64,000 nt of DNA, taken from NCBI GenBank assembly GCA_035294125.1, contig DATGLM010000066.1:1-64000 (forward strand), in the 5' to 3' direction. The notes beneath the pieces were generated by a model. It saw only the letters and a program-made list of their open reading frames with translations, was not told the origin of the DNA and searched no databases. Shown here piece after piece: positions 35,109-42,934 of this stretch. Both the position numbers and the translations under genes were made by a program. This DNA is from CADDYT01 sp035294125 (lineage in GTDB: Bacteria > Chloroflexota > Ktedonobacteria > Ktedonobacterales > Ktedonobacteraceae). Position 1 is the first letter of the stretch; the number at the start of each line of letters is the position of its first letter.

Positions 35109-35172
35109 TTTCAATCCCTGATGGGAAGGCTAAAAAAGCACGAGGATATGTTTCAATCCCTGATGGGAAGGC
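35109..35172 (+). repeat. Two 22-nt CRISPR-repeat-like boxes, 42 bp apart
   Basis: TTTCAATCCCTGATGGGAAG + GC occurs exactly at 35109-35130 and 35151-35172. The core TCCC-TGAT-GGGA is a 4-bp stem with a 4-nt loop. The intervening 20 bp (TAAAAAAGCACGAGGATATG) is too short to be a normal spacer, and only two copies exist, so this is not a working array. Confidence 0.8.
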
Positions 35173-35337
35173 CAGACTATGATAACAGGCTTTGCCCCGC
35201 CTGTCAAGTCTTATGGCCTTCTGTAGACGATCACCGCGATGATCAGACCGACCCGTACCCAGTAAAAAGAGGAACTTTTATGCGTGTGTATGCTGGATGT
35301 GCTATCTTGCTCTAACTATGCTCTTGAGAAATGTGCA

Positions 35338-35382
35338 ACCAGTTTCAGCGATCTACGTATAGATGGTAGCTATGAAACTGGT
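35338..35382. repeat. 10-bp inverted repeat upstream of the DUF4870 gene
   Basis: ACCAGTTTCA (35338-35347) and TGAAACTGGT (35373-35382), with a partly self-complementary middle. About 85 bp before the DUF4870 start; possible leader hairpin or operator. Confidence 0.5.
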
Positions 35383-35466
35383 GACATTGGCTCTCCGTGA
35401 AAAAGCGCGCGGCATGGGGCCGGACGATGCAGCGGAGAATCAAAGTCCATAGAAGTGAGGCGTATT

Positions 35467-35835
35467 ATGATGAATAGGATGACGACACTTGGACTTAATG
35501 AGCGCCTGGAAAGGGTTCTGGCGTATGCATTTGGCTGGGTTTCGGGTCTTATCCTGTTTTTCCTTGAAAAGAATCGTTCGGTGCGCTGGCATGCGCTCCA
35601 ATCGATGATCACCTTCGGCGCGCTTTCGCTGGTAATGCTCGCCGTTTCCCTGCTCAGGCTCTACTTGAGCTGGATTCCACTGATCAGTCTGATTACTAAC
35701 CCCGGTCTGGGTCTGCTCCTCTCCATTCTCTGGTGGGTGACGATCGGTTTGTGGCTCTGGCTTATGCTCATGGCCTGGTTCCAACCCAATTACCGCCTGC
35801 CCTTCATCGGCAACCTGGTCAGTAACTGGGTGTAG
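35467..35835 (+). CDS. DUF4870-type small membrane protein
   Basis: About 122 residues with three hydrophobic helices. The AFGWVSGLILFFLEKNRSVRWHALQS stretch (as AFGWVSGLILFFLEKN and RSVRWHALQS) is characteristic of DUF4870/Tic20-like small membrane proteins. Function unknown. The ATG at 35467 is chosen (MMNRMTTLG); an earlier one at 35455 is less likely. Convergent with the 35873 gene. Confidence 0.8.
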   Translation: MMNRMTTLGLNERLERVLAYAFGWVSGLILFFLEKNRSVRWHALQSMITFGALSLVMLAVSLLRLYLSWIPLISLITNPGLGLLLSILWWVTIGLWLWLMLMAWFQPNYRLPFIGNLVSNWV

Positions 35836-35846
35836 TTACCATCCGC

Positions 35847-35874
35847 AGGCGCTCGATAATGAAATTGAGCGCCT
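35847..35874. terminator. 11-bp stem hairpin between convergent genes
   Basis: Arms 35847-35857 and 35864-35874 (one mismatch) lie between the DUF4870 stop and the next gene's stop. Confidence 0.45.
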
Positions 35875-36361
35875 ACGACACCCCCTTTGTTTTGTCACGA
35901 TAAAGCAAGCCCAGGGCCAGGCCGAAGACGAAGTGGCGGGCGAGGTTTTGCAGGAATGAGAGACGCGTAGCGAGCCTGGGTAACTCCCCATCTTTGATGA
36001 GCGGGTGGTATTTATCTGCCAGCGGTGTTAAGGTCCAGGCTGCGCTGATGAACAGCTCAGCGAAGAGCGAGCCTTTGAGCCAGTTCGGGCCGGGCAGGAA
36101 GCGTTTGACAAACGCGGCATAGAGTTCGGCAAGGGCCACCCCATTCAAAAGATGGAGCATCCAGGCCAGCACGAAGAATTGCCTCCTCCGCGTTGCTTTG
36201 CGGCCAAACAATCCCTGGATGAAACGCACATCGCTGAAACGATTGCCCGTCAGCGACATATCACCCTCCATAGCGATGCTATATGCTATCGTTGCCAGCA
36301 GCCCCGCCCAGGCAGCCCGCAAGGGATGCCACTGCTTTGAAATGATGCGGTGTAAAGACAT
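35873..36361 (-). CDS. Membrane protein of unknown function
   Basis: About 162 residues from the ATG at 36361, with three or four hydrophobic helices (10-30, 60-80, 100-115, 140-158). The sequence MLHLLNGVALAELYAAFVKRFLPG resembles small DUF6789/DUF1440-like integral proteins, but I cannot confirm the family. The frame extends to 36433; the start at 36361 has AGGGAAAAT upstream. Confidence 0.6.
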   Translation of the reverse strand: MSLHRIISKQWHPLRAAWAGLLATIAYSIAMEGDMSLTGNRFSDVRFIQGLFGRKATRRRQFFVLAWMLHLLNGVALAELYAAFVKRFLPGPNWLKGSLFAELFISAAWTLTPLADKYHPLIKDGELPRLATRLSFLQNLARHFVFGLALGLLYRDKTKGVS

Positions 36362-36595
36362 ATTTTCCCTCGTAGAGCGAGCAAAGTTTCTCTGCATCTG
36401 AATTATAACAAAAGACGTTTCCGTCTGCTGCAACGAGTGCGACAGGGCAGAAATTGGCCCTTACGAGTATGGTAAAATAGGGATGGGACGTTGCAGACAG
36501 ATTCTACCTCCCATTCCGTAGGTGCCGCTTTATCGGCCTGTATGGCTGGTTTTGCCGGGCTGATCGATTCGGTTTTGCTTGTGTAGATACCCCCT

Positions 36596-37441
36596 TTACC
36601 CGGAATCACGCTGGTGCGAGAAAAACGTTTCAATCATCATAGCGATAAGCGCACCGGAGAGGGTGGCGAAGAAGTTGACGCCATCGTTATTGAGCCAGGG
36701 GAGGCCACGCAGAAGTGTGGTAGGCGTGCCGCAGTTATGGACGCGCCGCTCGGTCTCTTTGTGACAGGTTGGACAGAGATAGATGGTTTGGACGGTTGCT
36801 CCTAGCAGGCTATCGCAGAGGCTGCCTGCCAGGCCACTCAGCAGCGCGAGCAGGGGAAGGGACATTTGTCTCTTGCGATCGTGGTGCAGCAGCCAGGAGA
36901 AGAGGCCGAGCGCACCTGCTCCCAGCGCTGCCGCGGTTGTGCCGAATAGCGTAATGCCGCCGGATGTGCCGGGAGCGACGCGCTGACCTGTCGTGATGAG
37001 ACGTGGGGGCTGCGCACTGAGTACGCCCAGTTCGGTGGCCCAGGTGTCGGCGTTCGCCGTGGCAAGCGAGCCGACGTAGCCCGCCTCCAAAAGCTGGCAC
37101 AACGCAGGGGAAGACACCAGCCCGTAGCCGAAGGCGAGCACGGTCGCGATACCGCCGTTGGCGGCCACCTGCCCAATGTCGCGCTGTGACCCTTTGCTAA
37201 ATTTGTCGGCGGCTGTCTGCTCTTTTTCCTGTTCGCGGAAATGCGAAAGCAGGCTGGAGGAGACGAAGAAAAAAAAGAGTGTCAGGCCCCAGTCCCAACC
37301 ACCTATACCGGTGGTGGTCGTGCCGGTAATGATCGCCCCGATGACTCCACTGCGGCTCAACGAGCGCCGCCGGTAGGCAATGAGGGCAATACTGCTGCTA
37401 AAGAGCAGACCGAGTCCCGTTCTAACAAGCTTTTTCATCAT
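36596..37441 (-). CDS. DUF92 family membrane protein
   Basis: 281 residues with six or seven hydrophobic helices. It includes GGIATVLAFGYG, ATANADTWATELGVLS and PGTSGGITLFGT, which are the polar DUF92 motifs. Relatives include plant VTE6-type phytyl-phosphate kinase, so a polyprenyl-phosphate kinase role is possible but unproven. A non-family CPTCHKETERRVHNCG cysteine cluster follows the core. Preceded by the box at 37538-37555. Confidence 0.85.
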   Translation of the reverse strand: MMKKLVRTGLGLLFSSSIALIAYRRRSLSRSGVIGAIITGTTTTGIGGWDWGLTLFFFFVSSSLLSHFREQEKEQTAADKFSKGSQRDIGQVAANGGIATVLAFGYGLVSSPALCQLLEAGYVGSLATANADTWATELGVLSAQPPRLITTGQRVAPGTSGGITLFGTTAAALGAGALGLFSWLLHHDRKRQMSLPLLALLSGLAGSLCDSLLGATVQTIYLCPTCHKETERRVHNCGTPTTLLRGLPWLNNDGVNFFATLSGALIAMMIETFFSHQRDSG

Positions 37442-37537
37442 GCTTCAACCAGTACCTCGTGAGAAATTGTGGGCAATTTGTTACAGAAGGCTTCCTTTGC
37501 CAGTTCTATTGAAAGAAGGCTCAATAGAGTTGGTTTC

Positions 37538-37555
37538 CCGTTTGGGATTGAAACC
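37538..37555 (-). repeat. CRISPR-repeat-like box downstream of the RusA gene
   Basis: Minus strand reads GTTTCAATCCCAAACGGG, with stem TCCC/GGGA. About 40 nt further on the minus strand is another CTTTCAAT, and 37514-37537 holds a stem (TCTATTGA/TCAATAGA). It lies about 40 bp past the RusA stop and upstream of the DUF92 gene. Confidence 0.6.
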
Positions 37556-37595
37556 TATTCTAAAGAAGGCTTAGAAGAGAAACAAGGTCTCGCCC

Positions 37596-38033
37596 CTACA
37601 GGACGATATATTCCCTGTCGAACTGCCAGTCAGGGAGGGCTTCCAGCTCGACGTAAAGGTGGGGGTGTAGGGGGTCGATATGTTTGGTAAGGTGAATATC
37701 GACAACCCGGTTATCGTTGAGACCGAGACCTTCGCAGAGGGCGTCTTGCGTAATTTTAAGTCCTCCGTCAAGGTCTCGTTTCAGGGGAGTGGGGAAGTAG
37801 AAATCGAGGAAGAGAGCGAGATAACCCTGGCGCAACTGATTGCGCAGTTCTTCGGTGAGCATGCCCTGTCGTTCAAGCGAGCGCAACTGCGCCTTCGCCT
37901 GTTGTTTGAACTGGCGAGCAACCTGAGAACTGACACGGCGTCCATCAACGGTCGCGTACTGCTCGTTGATGCTGGGAGGAAGCGGAAGAGTCAGGCGTAA
38001 GAGAGGATACTTACTCAAAGGCTTCTCGTTCAT
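37596..38033 (-). CDS. RusA-family Holliday junction endonuclease
   Basis: A 145-residue RusA-like nuclease that resolves four-way junctions. The signature LPLPPSINEQY (16-26) and the metal-binding residues Asp87, Asp89 and Asp107 with Lys93 (KRDLDGGLKITQDAL...NDNRVVDIHL) are intact. RusA genes are often phage- or island-borne. The start at 38033 (MNEKPLS) is favoured over one at 38066 because AGGAGATACCC precedes it. Confidence 0.88.
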   Translation of the reverse strand: MNEKPLSKYPLLRLTLPLPPSINEQYATVDGRRVSSQVARQFKQQAKAQLRSLERQGMLTEELRNQLRQGYLALFLDFYFPTPLKRDLDGGLKITQDALCEGLGLNDNRVVDIHLTKHIDPLHPHLYVELEALPDWQFDREYIVL

Positions 38034-38122
38034 GGGTATCTCCTGTGTGAATAGTACTTTTGGCAAATTGATTTTGTGCGTATTGTATCATATCAGCGTG
38101 TGTTCCCTTGTCTTTTGGAGCG

Positions 38123-38151
38123 TTGCGAAGCGGGGAAAAGCGTGATACACT
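38123..38151 (+). promoter_or_regulatory. Sigma70-like promoter of the zinc-ribbon/GlmL operon
   Basis: TTGCGA (38123-38128), a 17-bp spacer and TACACT (38146-38151), 50 bp upstream of the ATG at 38201. Confidence 0.5.
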
Positions 38152-38200
38152 GCAAAGGTCATAAAGATGTGTTACGGCCTGGCGAAAGGGAGGAGCGAAC

Positions 38201-39733
38201 GTGATTACCTGTAGTCGCTGTGGGAATATCGTACCCTCGGGACAATCGAACTGCCAGTATTGTGGTATGCCCGTCGTGAATAGAAACGAATATGGGGCAA
38301 ATGCGGGGAAGGCAAGCTATGACCAGCCGGAGTTACCGGCATGGCTGCAATCGCTGCGCGCGGGAACGCAGCCAACATATACAACCGGTGGCAATACCAA
38401 TTTTTCTGCCTCCGATCTGGTAGAGGAGGGTGCGCTGCCCGGCTGGATGAAGCCAGGGCAACCGGGGCAGTCCGATAGCGGCCTCACCGGTCCGCATGCG
38501 GTGCTGCGTCCATCCTCAATGCCAGCTCCTGATACCGATAGCTCTGTTTTCCCCGGTGGGAGCATGTCGGCGAGTTCATTGATCGACGAGCAGGCCCTGC
38601 CATCGTGGATGCGAGAGCAATCTGGCGACCGGCAAGGACTGGCGGCGGCGAGTCTGGTACAGCCTGACGCCCTCCCGTCATGGTTGAGAGAATCACAGGC
38701 CGGGCCAGACACACAGCGACCGTCACAGCCGCGAGTACCAGGGCAATCACGAGCGTCACAGACTGTGCAGGCGCCGCACATCCCACCCGCTGCTATGCCT
38801 GTTTCTCCTGCGTTGACCAATGCACCGCAGGGACAGCAGATGCCCCCGGCACAGCCATTTCAGGGGCAGCTACCAGGGCAACCCGTGCCGACGCAGGCGC
38901 CTCAATCGGTGTTTCCAGCGCAGGGACTGTCGGCGCGGGATCTGGTCGACGCGCAATCGCTGCCATCCTGGATGTCCGGTCAGCCCGGATTGTCCAACAC
39001 TGGTCAGGAGTTGTCCGCCGCTTCACTGCTCGATATGAACGCTTTGCCATCCTGGCTGCGTGAGAGTGGGCAGAGTAGACAGGGACCTCAGGGCTCGCAG
39101 TCGACGAATCCGCCGACAATGAATATGAATGGACCCTCGTTTCCTTCTGCCGGTCACACACCGCCCGCGCGGCCGTCGCAGCCACCGGCGCCGAATGCGC
39201 CAACCGGCAATCTGGTTGCAGCCTCCTTTATTGATATGGATGCCCTGCCTGATTGGCTGCGTTCTGCCGATGCTCAGGCTGATCAGTCGCGCTCCTCAAA
39301 CGGGATACCGCCGCGTGTAGAGAATGTGCGCGTACCGGGTCGCCCTCGAGGGGGGATGAATCCGCAGGCGGCCAGCAATGCTGCCGCTGACGTCTTTGCT
39401 TCTATGCTTGGCGTTGCCTCGAATGCTCCCCAGTTGCCCGCTCAACCACAAATGCCGCAGCAGGGTCCACAGGGACTGCCACCGCTGCAAAGCACAGTAC
39501 CTGGCGTACTGGAAACACAGGCGCAGGGCTATCAGGGTGGCTATCCGGGATATCCGATGGGCAACCAGCCAGGCGTATCGCAGCCGCTTCCCAATCAGGG
39601 GATGCCGGTGCCACCTGGATACCCTGTACAGAGTGGACCACAGGGACTGCCACCACAGGTGGAGCAGCCAAAACCTGCGAAAGCTGCCAGGCGAGGGTTT
39701 CTCGATACCATTCGCGAATGGTTCCGTTTTTAA
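38201..39733 (+). CDS. Zinc-ribbon protein with seven LPxWLRE-like motifs
   Basis: 510 residues and predicted mostly disordered. Residues 4-21 form a C4 zinc ribbon (Cys4, Cys7, Cys18, Cys21). A short linear motif then recurs: ELPAWLQ at 44-50, and fuller copies near 70-84 (ASDLVEEGALPGWMK), 125-139 (SASSLIDEQALPSWMRE), 149-164 (AASLVQPDALPSWLRE), 245-259 (ARDLVDAQSLPSWMS), 273-288 (AASLLDMNALPSWLRE) and 341-355 (ASFIDMDALPDWLRS). Pro/Gln/Gly-rich linkers separate them. The C-terminal 20 residues (ARRGFLDTIREWFRF) form an amphipathic helix that may bind membrane. First gene of an operon with a GlmL-like ATPase. Function unknown; it looks like a multivalent scaffold. Confidence 0.8.
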   Translation: MITCSRCGNIVPSGQSNCQYCGMPVVNRNEYGANAGKASYDQPELPAWLQSLRAGTQPTYTTGGNTNFSASDLVEEGALPGWMKPGQPGQSDSGLTGPHAVLRPSSMPAPDTDSSVFPGGSMSASSLIDEQALPSWMREQSGDRQGLAAASLVQPDALPSWLRESQAGPDTQRPSQPRVPGQSRASQTVQAPHIPPAAMPVSPALTNAPQGQQMPPAQPFQGQLPGQPVPTQAPQSVFPAQGLSARDLVDAQSLPSWMSGQPGLSNTGQELSAASLLDMNALPSWLRESGQSRQGPQGSQSTNPPTMNMNGPSFPSAGHTPPARPSQPPAPNAPTGNLVAASFIDMDALPDWLRSADAQADQSRSSNGIPPRVENVRVPGRPRGGMNPQAASNAAADVFASMLGVASNAPQLPAQPQMPQQGPQGLPPLQSTVPGVLETQAQGYQGGYPGYPMGNQPGVSQPLPNQGMPVPPGYPVQSGPQGLPPQVEQPKPAKAARRGFLDTIREWFRF

Positions 39734-39789
39734 TATAGAGGACTCAGATAACGTAACTGCTTGTCGCAGAGAGTAGAGGGATACCGGAG

Positions 39790-41658
39790 ATGCAAACATT
39801 ATCTCATGTGGAAGGAGGACCGAAGCCAGCCAGCAGCCAGAAACCGACGGTCATCAATTCCATTCTGGTTGCTGATTGCGGAACCGTCTTTACAAAGGTT
39901 TCACTATTCGGCCTGGTAGAGGGGCAATTTCGCCTGATGGCTCGTGGTGAAGCGCCAACCACGGCAGCGCCACCGCAGGGGGATATTACAAAGGGCATTG
40001 TGCAGGCGATCGAGAACATAGAATTCGTTACCGGGCGGCGTTTTATCTCTCAGGGCCATATCATCACGCCCGAAGAGGCAGATGGCGATGGTGTGGATAT
40101 TTTCATTACCACCATCAGCGCCGGAGGCCCGATTCGTCTGATGGTGCTCGGCGCCGTTAGCCCGGCTCTGGAAGAACTGGCGGATCAGGCTGTCTCCGGT
40201 TTGTACGCGGAGACGCATCCCTTAGCGGCCCCCTCATACGCGGCACACTCTCAGCCTTCGGCCTCCAGCGGCAATACAGCCGCCCCGCAGGCAGCGAATG
40301 CGAGTCCGTGGACACCTGAGCGTACCGCTCTGGAGTGGGAGCGCCAGCTTGAGCGCATTCGTGAGATACAGCCGCAGGCCGCTCTGATTGTCGGGCTGGC
40401 CGATGGTCCTGCCGGTCCTCATCCTTTGCAGGAGGCTTGCCAGCTCCTGCTCAACATGACGAAGGAGCGTGCGGAAAAGGGCGTGCCGCAGGCGGGAAAA
40501 CGCATTTCCGTTGTGTATGCCGGTGCGCCACAATATGTGGAGGCGGTGCGGCACATGCTCGGCAATGCCGCTGAGGTTATACGGGTGGAACCCTTGATCT
40601 CACAGGCGCAGCTTGGCTCTACGAGCACTGCTATCAACAATCTGTATAATGCCGAGGTGATCCAGCGCATTCCGGGCTATAATACCCTGCAATCCTGGTT
40701 CTCTTCCACGCCCGTTGCCACCGCTACATCGTTGAGCAGCCTGGTACGCTTCCTGGCGCAGCATTATGCCATGAACGTCACAGCGGTCGATGTAGGTGGT
40801 GCAACGACGACGGTGATGTTCGCGGGCGAGCAGGGCGAATTCATGCCGGTGGTGCATTCGGGCGTTGGTGTGGGACCAAACGTGGGAGAAATCTTGCAGC
40901 AGGTTGGCTTCCAACGCATTGCCCGCTGGCTGCCCTTCGATATCACGGAGGAGGAACTGCGCGAGTACGTGCTGAACTGCATGCTGCATCCCCATGTGAC
41001 GCCCGCGCAGATGCGCGAATTGCAAATTGCCCAGGCTTTCGCACGTGAGGCGATTAGCGTTGCCCTTGAAGAGGGCAGGCGGCACAAATTCGCCTGGCCG
41101 GATACCGATTTGATTCTGGCGACAGGTGGCATCTTCGCTCACACTGCCAGAAATGGACAGGCCGCGCTCATACTGCTCGACTCCCTCCAGCCCAAAGGCG
41201 TGACCTCGCTCGTGCTGGATCGCACCATGCTCGTCTCACAACTGGGGGCTGTGGCGACAGTCGCGCCGGTGGCCGCCGTACAGGTCAATGAGAATGATGC
41301 CGTGACCCATCGCCTCGGCACCTGTGTCATCCCTTTCGGCAATCTCCCCAGCGGGCAGGTGGCGCTGCGCGTCGGTATTGAATATCACAATGGGCGGCAA
41401 CTCAGTGTTGACGTGATGAGTGGCTCGATTGAGGTCATTCCTCTGCGCCTCAATGAGCAGGCATTGCTGACACTCTATCCCGCGCCGACGGTTGATGTCG
41501 GGCTTGGCCCCGGCGAGCGGGCGCGTGCCGCCGAAGAGATCGACGGTGGACTCATCGGCCTGATTATCGACGCTCGCGGCAGACCGTTAGTCCTGCCAGA
41601 AGAGAGGAGAGAGCGCCAGGCACGTTTGCTACAATGGATGCAGGTACTGGGTGGTTGA
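39790..41658 (+). CDS. GlmL/MutL-like ASKHA ATPase
   Basis: 622 residues with the actin/Hsp70/sugar-kinase fold. Phosphate-1 loop ILVADCGTVFTKVSLF (Asp29) is near the N-terminus, with phosphate-2 VDVGGATTTVMF near residue 337 and an adenosine-type ILATGGIFAH loop later. This is the glutamate mutase L (GlmL/MutL) family, named for its presence beside glutamate mutase. No mutase subunits (GlmS/GlmE) are here, so it may act as an ATP-driven chaperone or repair factor for another enzyme. Between the zinc-ribbon gene (56-bp gap) and the 41680 gene (21-bp gap). Confidence 0.85.
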   Translation: MQTLSHVEGGPKPASSQKPTVINSILVADCGTVFTKVSLFGLVEGQFRLMARGEAPTTAAPPQGDITKGIVQAIENIEFVTGRRFISQGHIITPEEADGDGVDIFITTISAGGPIRLMVLGAVSPALEELADQAVSGLYAETHPLAAPSYAAHSQPSASSGNTAAPQAANASPWTPERTALEWERQLERIREIQPQAALIVGLADGPAGPHPLQEACQLLLNMTKERAEKGVPQAGKRISVVYAGAPQYVEAVRHMLGNAAEVIRVEPLISQAQLGSTSTAINNLYNAEVIQRIPGYNTLQSWFSSTPVATATSLSSLVRFLAQHYAMNVTAVDVGGATTTVMFAGEQGEFMPVVHSGVGVGPNVGEILQQVGFQRIARWLPFDITEEELREYVLNCMLHPHVTPAQMRELQIAQAFAREAISVALEEGRRHKFAWPDTDLILATGGIFAHTARNGQAALILLDSLQPKGVTSLVLDRTMLVSQLGAVATVAPVAAVQVNENDAVTHRLGTCVIPFGNLPSGQVALRVGIEYHNGRQLSVDVMSGSIEVIPLRLNEQALLTLYPAPTVDVGLGPGERARAAEEIDGGLIGLIIDARGRPLVLPEERRERQARLLQWMQVLGG

Positions 41659-41679
41659 GAATGAGGGGGTGCGCCTGCC

Positions 41680-42699
41680 ATGACCTATTTGCTCGGTTGG
41701 TCGGTAATACCGCAGATCGTTGTCCGGCGCGAACGCTGGCCCGGTGGTTATAAAACACGGGGGACGCCGCTGGTCTATCCGGGCCAGGAAGTGCAGTCCG
41801 ATCAGCCTGTGATTCGCCTGTATAAGACGGAAAAGGTTGAGGCGCTGGATACAACTCCTCGCCTGGTTTTGCCCTCGGTGAGTATGCCCGCTGGAGCCGG
41901 AGGAGGGAACCGTGACTATGGGTACGCCGGAAATGGAAATGGGCTGGCGGGAGATACAGTTCCTGCCGGGCTAGTTGGGCGCGTTGTCGATATTACCGGG
42001 CGTGGAGGAGTAGTGATTGAGAGTCGAGTGGCGGCGGTGGAGGGTACACTTGGCGCTGGCAATCAGGTGGCAGGCGTTTTGACGATGTGGCGCTCCCATG
42101 CAGTTGCCACAGCAGTCATTCCTCCGGGGGCGATTCTGGTGGTACCGGGACCATTGAATTTTACCATGCTGCGCCAGGCGCTGAGTTCGGGGATCGTCGG
42201 TATCGTTGCCAGCAGTATTTCCCTGCGCGACCTGGAAGGATTTTTGCAGACCGATCTTATCAGTTTGCTCAACAGCGAAGATATGGAGCTGGCGCAGGCC
42301 CATCTCCCACCTTTGACGCTGCTGTTCACTGAGGGGCTGGGAACCATTGCTATGCCAGCACGCACTGTGAATCTGCTCAGCCGGTATCAGGGGTCGGTAG
42401 CTCTACTTGCGGGCGCGACCTCTGTACGCCAGGGTCTGTTTCCCGAACTGTTGATTTCGCTACCGTTGAAAGAGGTGCAGCGCGACTGGCAGCCGGTACA
42501 GCCGGAGACCGCCTTAGAGGTTGATGCGTCCGTGCGTATCTGTAGCGGCGAACATGAAGGAGCAATTGGCGAAATAGAATATCTTTTTTCTCACGAGCAG
42601 GTTTTTGCTTCCGGTATACACGCCCGTGCCGCTCGTATCCGGCTTGAGGATGGCTCGCGAGTGGTCGTCCCGCTCACCCTTCTGGAACGGATAGGCTGA
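41680..42699 (+). CDS. Unknown protein with KOW-like C-terminus, GlmL operon
   Basis: 339 residues, no recognised family over its full length. It starts with a beta-rich segment (YPGQEVQSDQPVIRLYKTEKVEAL), then a glycine-rich linker, then VGRVVDITGRGGVVIES, which resembles a barrel-sandwich or RnfC-like fold. The last 70 residues (VRICSGEHEGAIGEIEYLFS...RLEDGSRVVVPLTLLERIG) resemble a KOW/SH3-like barrel. The ATG is supported by GAGGGGGTGCGCC upstream. Its tight linkage to the GlmL-like ATPase suggests the two work together. Confidence 0.7.
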   Translation: MTYLLGWSVIPQIVVRRERWPGGYKTRGTPLVYPGQEVQSDQPVIRLYKTEKVEALDTTPRLVLPSVSMPAGAGGGNRDYGYAGNGNGLAGDTVPAGLVGRVVDITGRGGVVIESRVAAVEGTLGAGNQVAGVLTMWRSHAVATAVIPPGAILVVPGPLNFTMLRQALSSGIVGIVASSISLRDLEGFLQTDLISLLNSEDMELAQAHLPPLTLLFTEGLGTIAMPARTVNLLSRYQGSVALLAGATSVRQGLFPELLISLPLKEVQRDWQPVQPETALEVDASVRICSGEHEGAIGEIEYLFSHEQVFASGIHARAARIRLEDGSRVVVPLTLLERIG

Positions 42700-42740
42700 T
42701 CATATCAGGTCAGCAAAAACGCTCTCGATCATGTCATTGT

Positions 42741-42808
42741 GAGCGCGCGCGAAGAATCTCAGCGACCACTTTTGCGCAATGGGGAACTGAGATTCTCTGC
42801 GCGCGCTC
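42741..42808. repeat. Diverged inverted pair of TCATTCTGAGCG repeat
   Basis: Arms 42741-42762 and 42787-42808 (GAGCGCGCGCGAAGAATCTCAG and partner) pair with two mismatches. It may serve as the operon terminator. Confidence 0.6.
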
Positions 42809-42830
42809 AGAGAGGCTTGCGAGTTCACAT

Positions 42831-42885
42831 TTATCCACAATCATCTATGAAGTTATCCACATATTCAGCTAGAATATGTGGATAA
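42831..42885. promoter_or_regulatory. Cluster of three perfect DnaA boxes
   Basis: TTATCCACA at 42831-42839 and 42853-42861 on the plus strand, and its complement at 42877-42885. The first two are 22 bp apart start to start, two helical turns. The latter two are embedded in a 17-bp stem (arms 42850-42866 and 42872-42888) followed by TTTTTT, which could also be a terminator. No dnaA or dnaN is nearby. Confidence 0.55.
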
Positions 42886-42896
42886 CTTCCTGCCTT
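42850..42896. terminator. 17-bp stem hairpin followed by CCTGCCTTTTTT
   Basis: Stem arms as above with a 5-nt loop. It sits between the convergent 41680 gene and gpmI. A T-run follows on the plus strand. Confidence 0.5.
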
Positions 42897-42934
42897 TTTT
42901 GGCGTTCAATCGTTTAATGGGATTTATGTGACCG

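Larger units (their letters stand above)
34906..35454. other. Leader stretch of rplU with three CRISPR-repeat-like boxes
   Basis: About 550 bp. It carries CRISPR-repeat-like boxes at 35012-35030, 35109-35130 and 35151-35172, an inverted repeat at 35338-35382 and the rplU ribosome binding site. No gene is evident. The L21 leader motif known from other bacteria was not recognised here. Confidence 0.55.

Noticed and set aside
35109..35172. CRISPR array
   Set aside because: Only two exact repeats with a 20-bp gap and no further copies; spacer length and count do not fit an array. Kept as repeat-like boxes.
36628..36640. Another GTTTCAA box
   Set aside because: It is in the DUF92 coding sequence, has no C/G stem, and is explained by the codons.
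42831..42885. Chromosome origin oriC
   Set aside because: Three DnaA boxes are present, but there is no dnaA, dnaN, rpmH or gidA nearby, and no clear AT-rich unwinding element.
42900..42925. Degenerate repeat-like box (GTTCAATCGTTTAATGGG)
   Set aside because: Too many differences from the other boxes to call.
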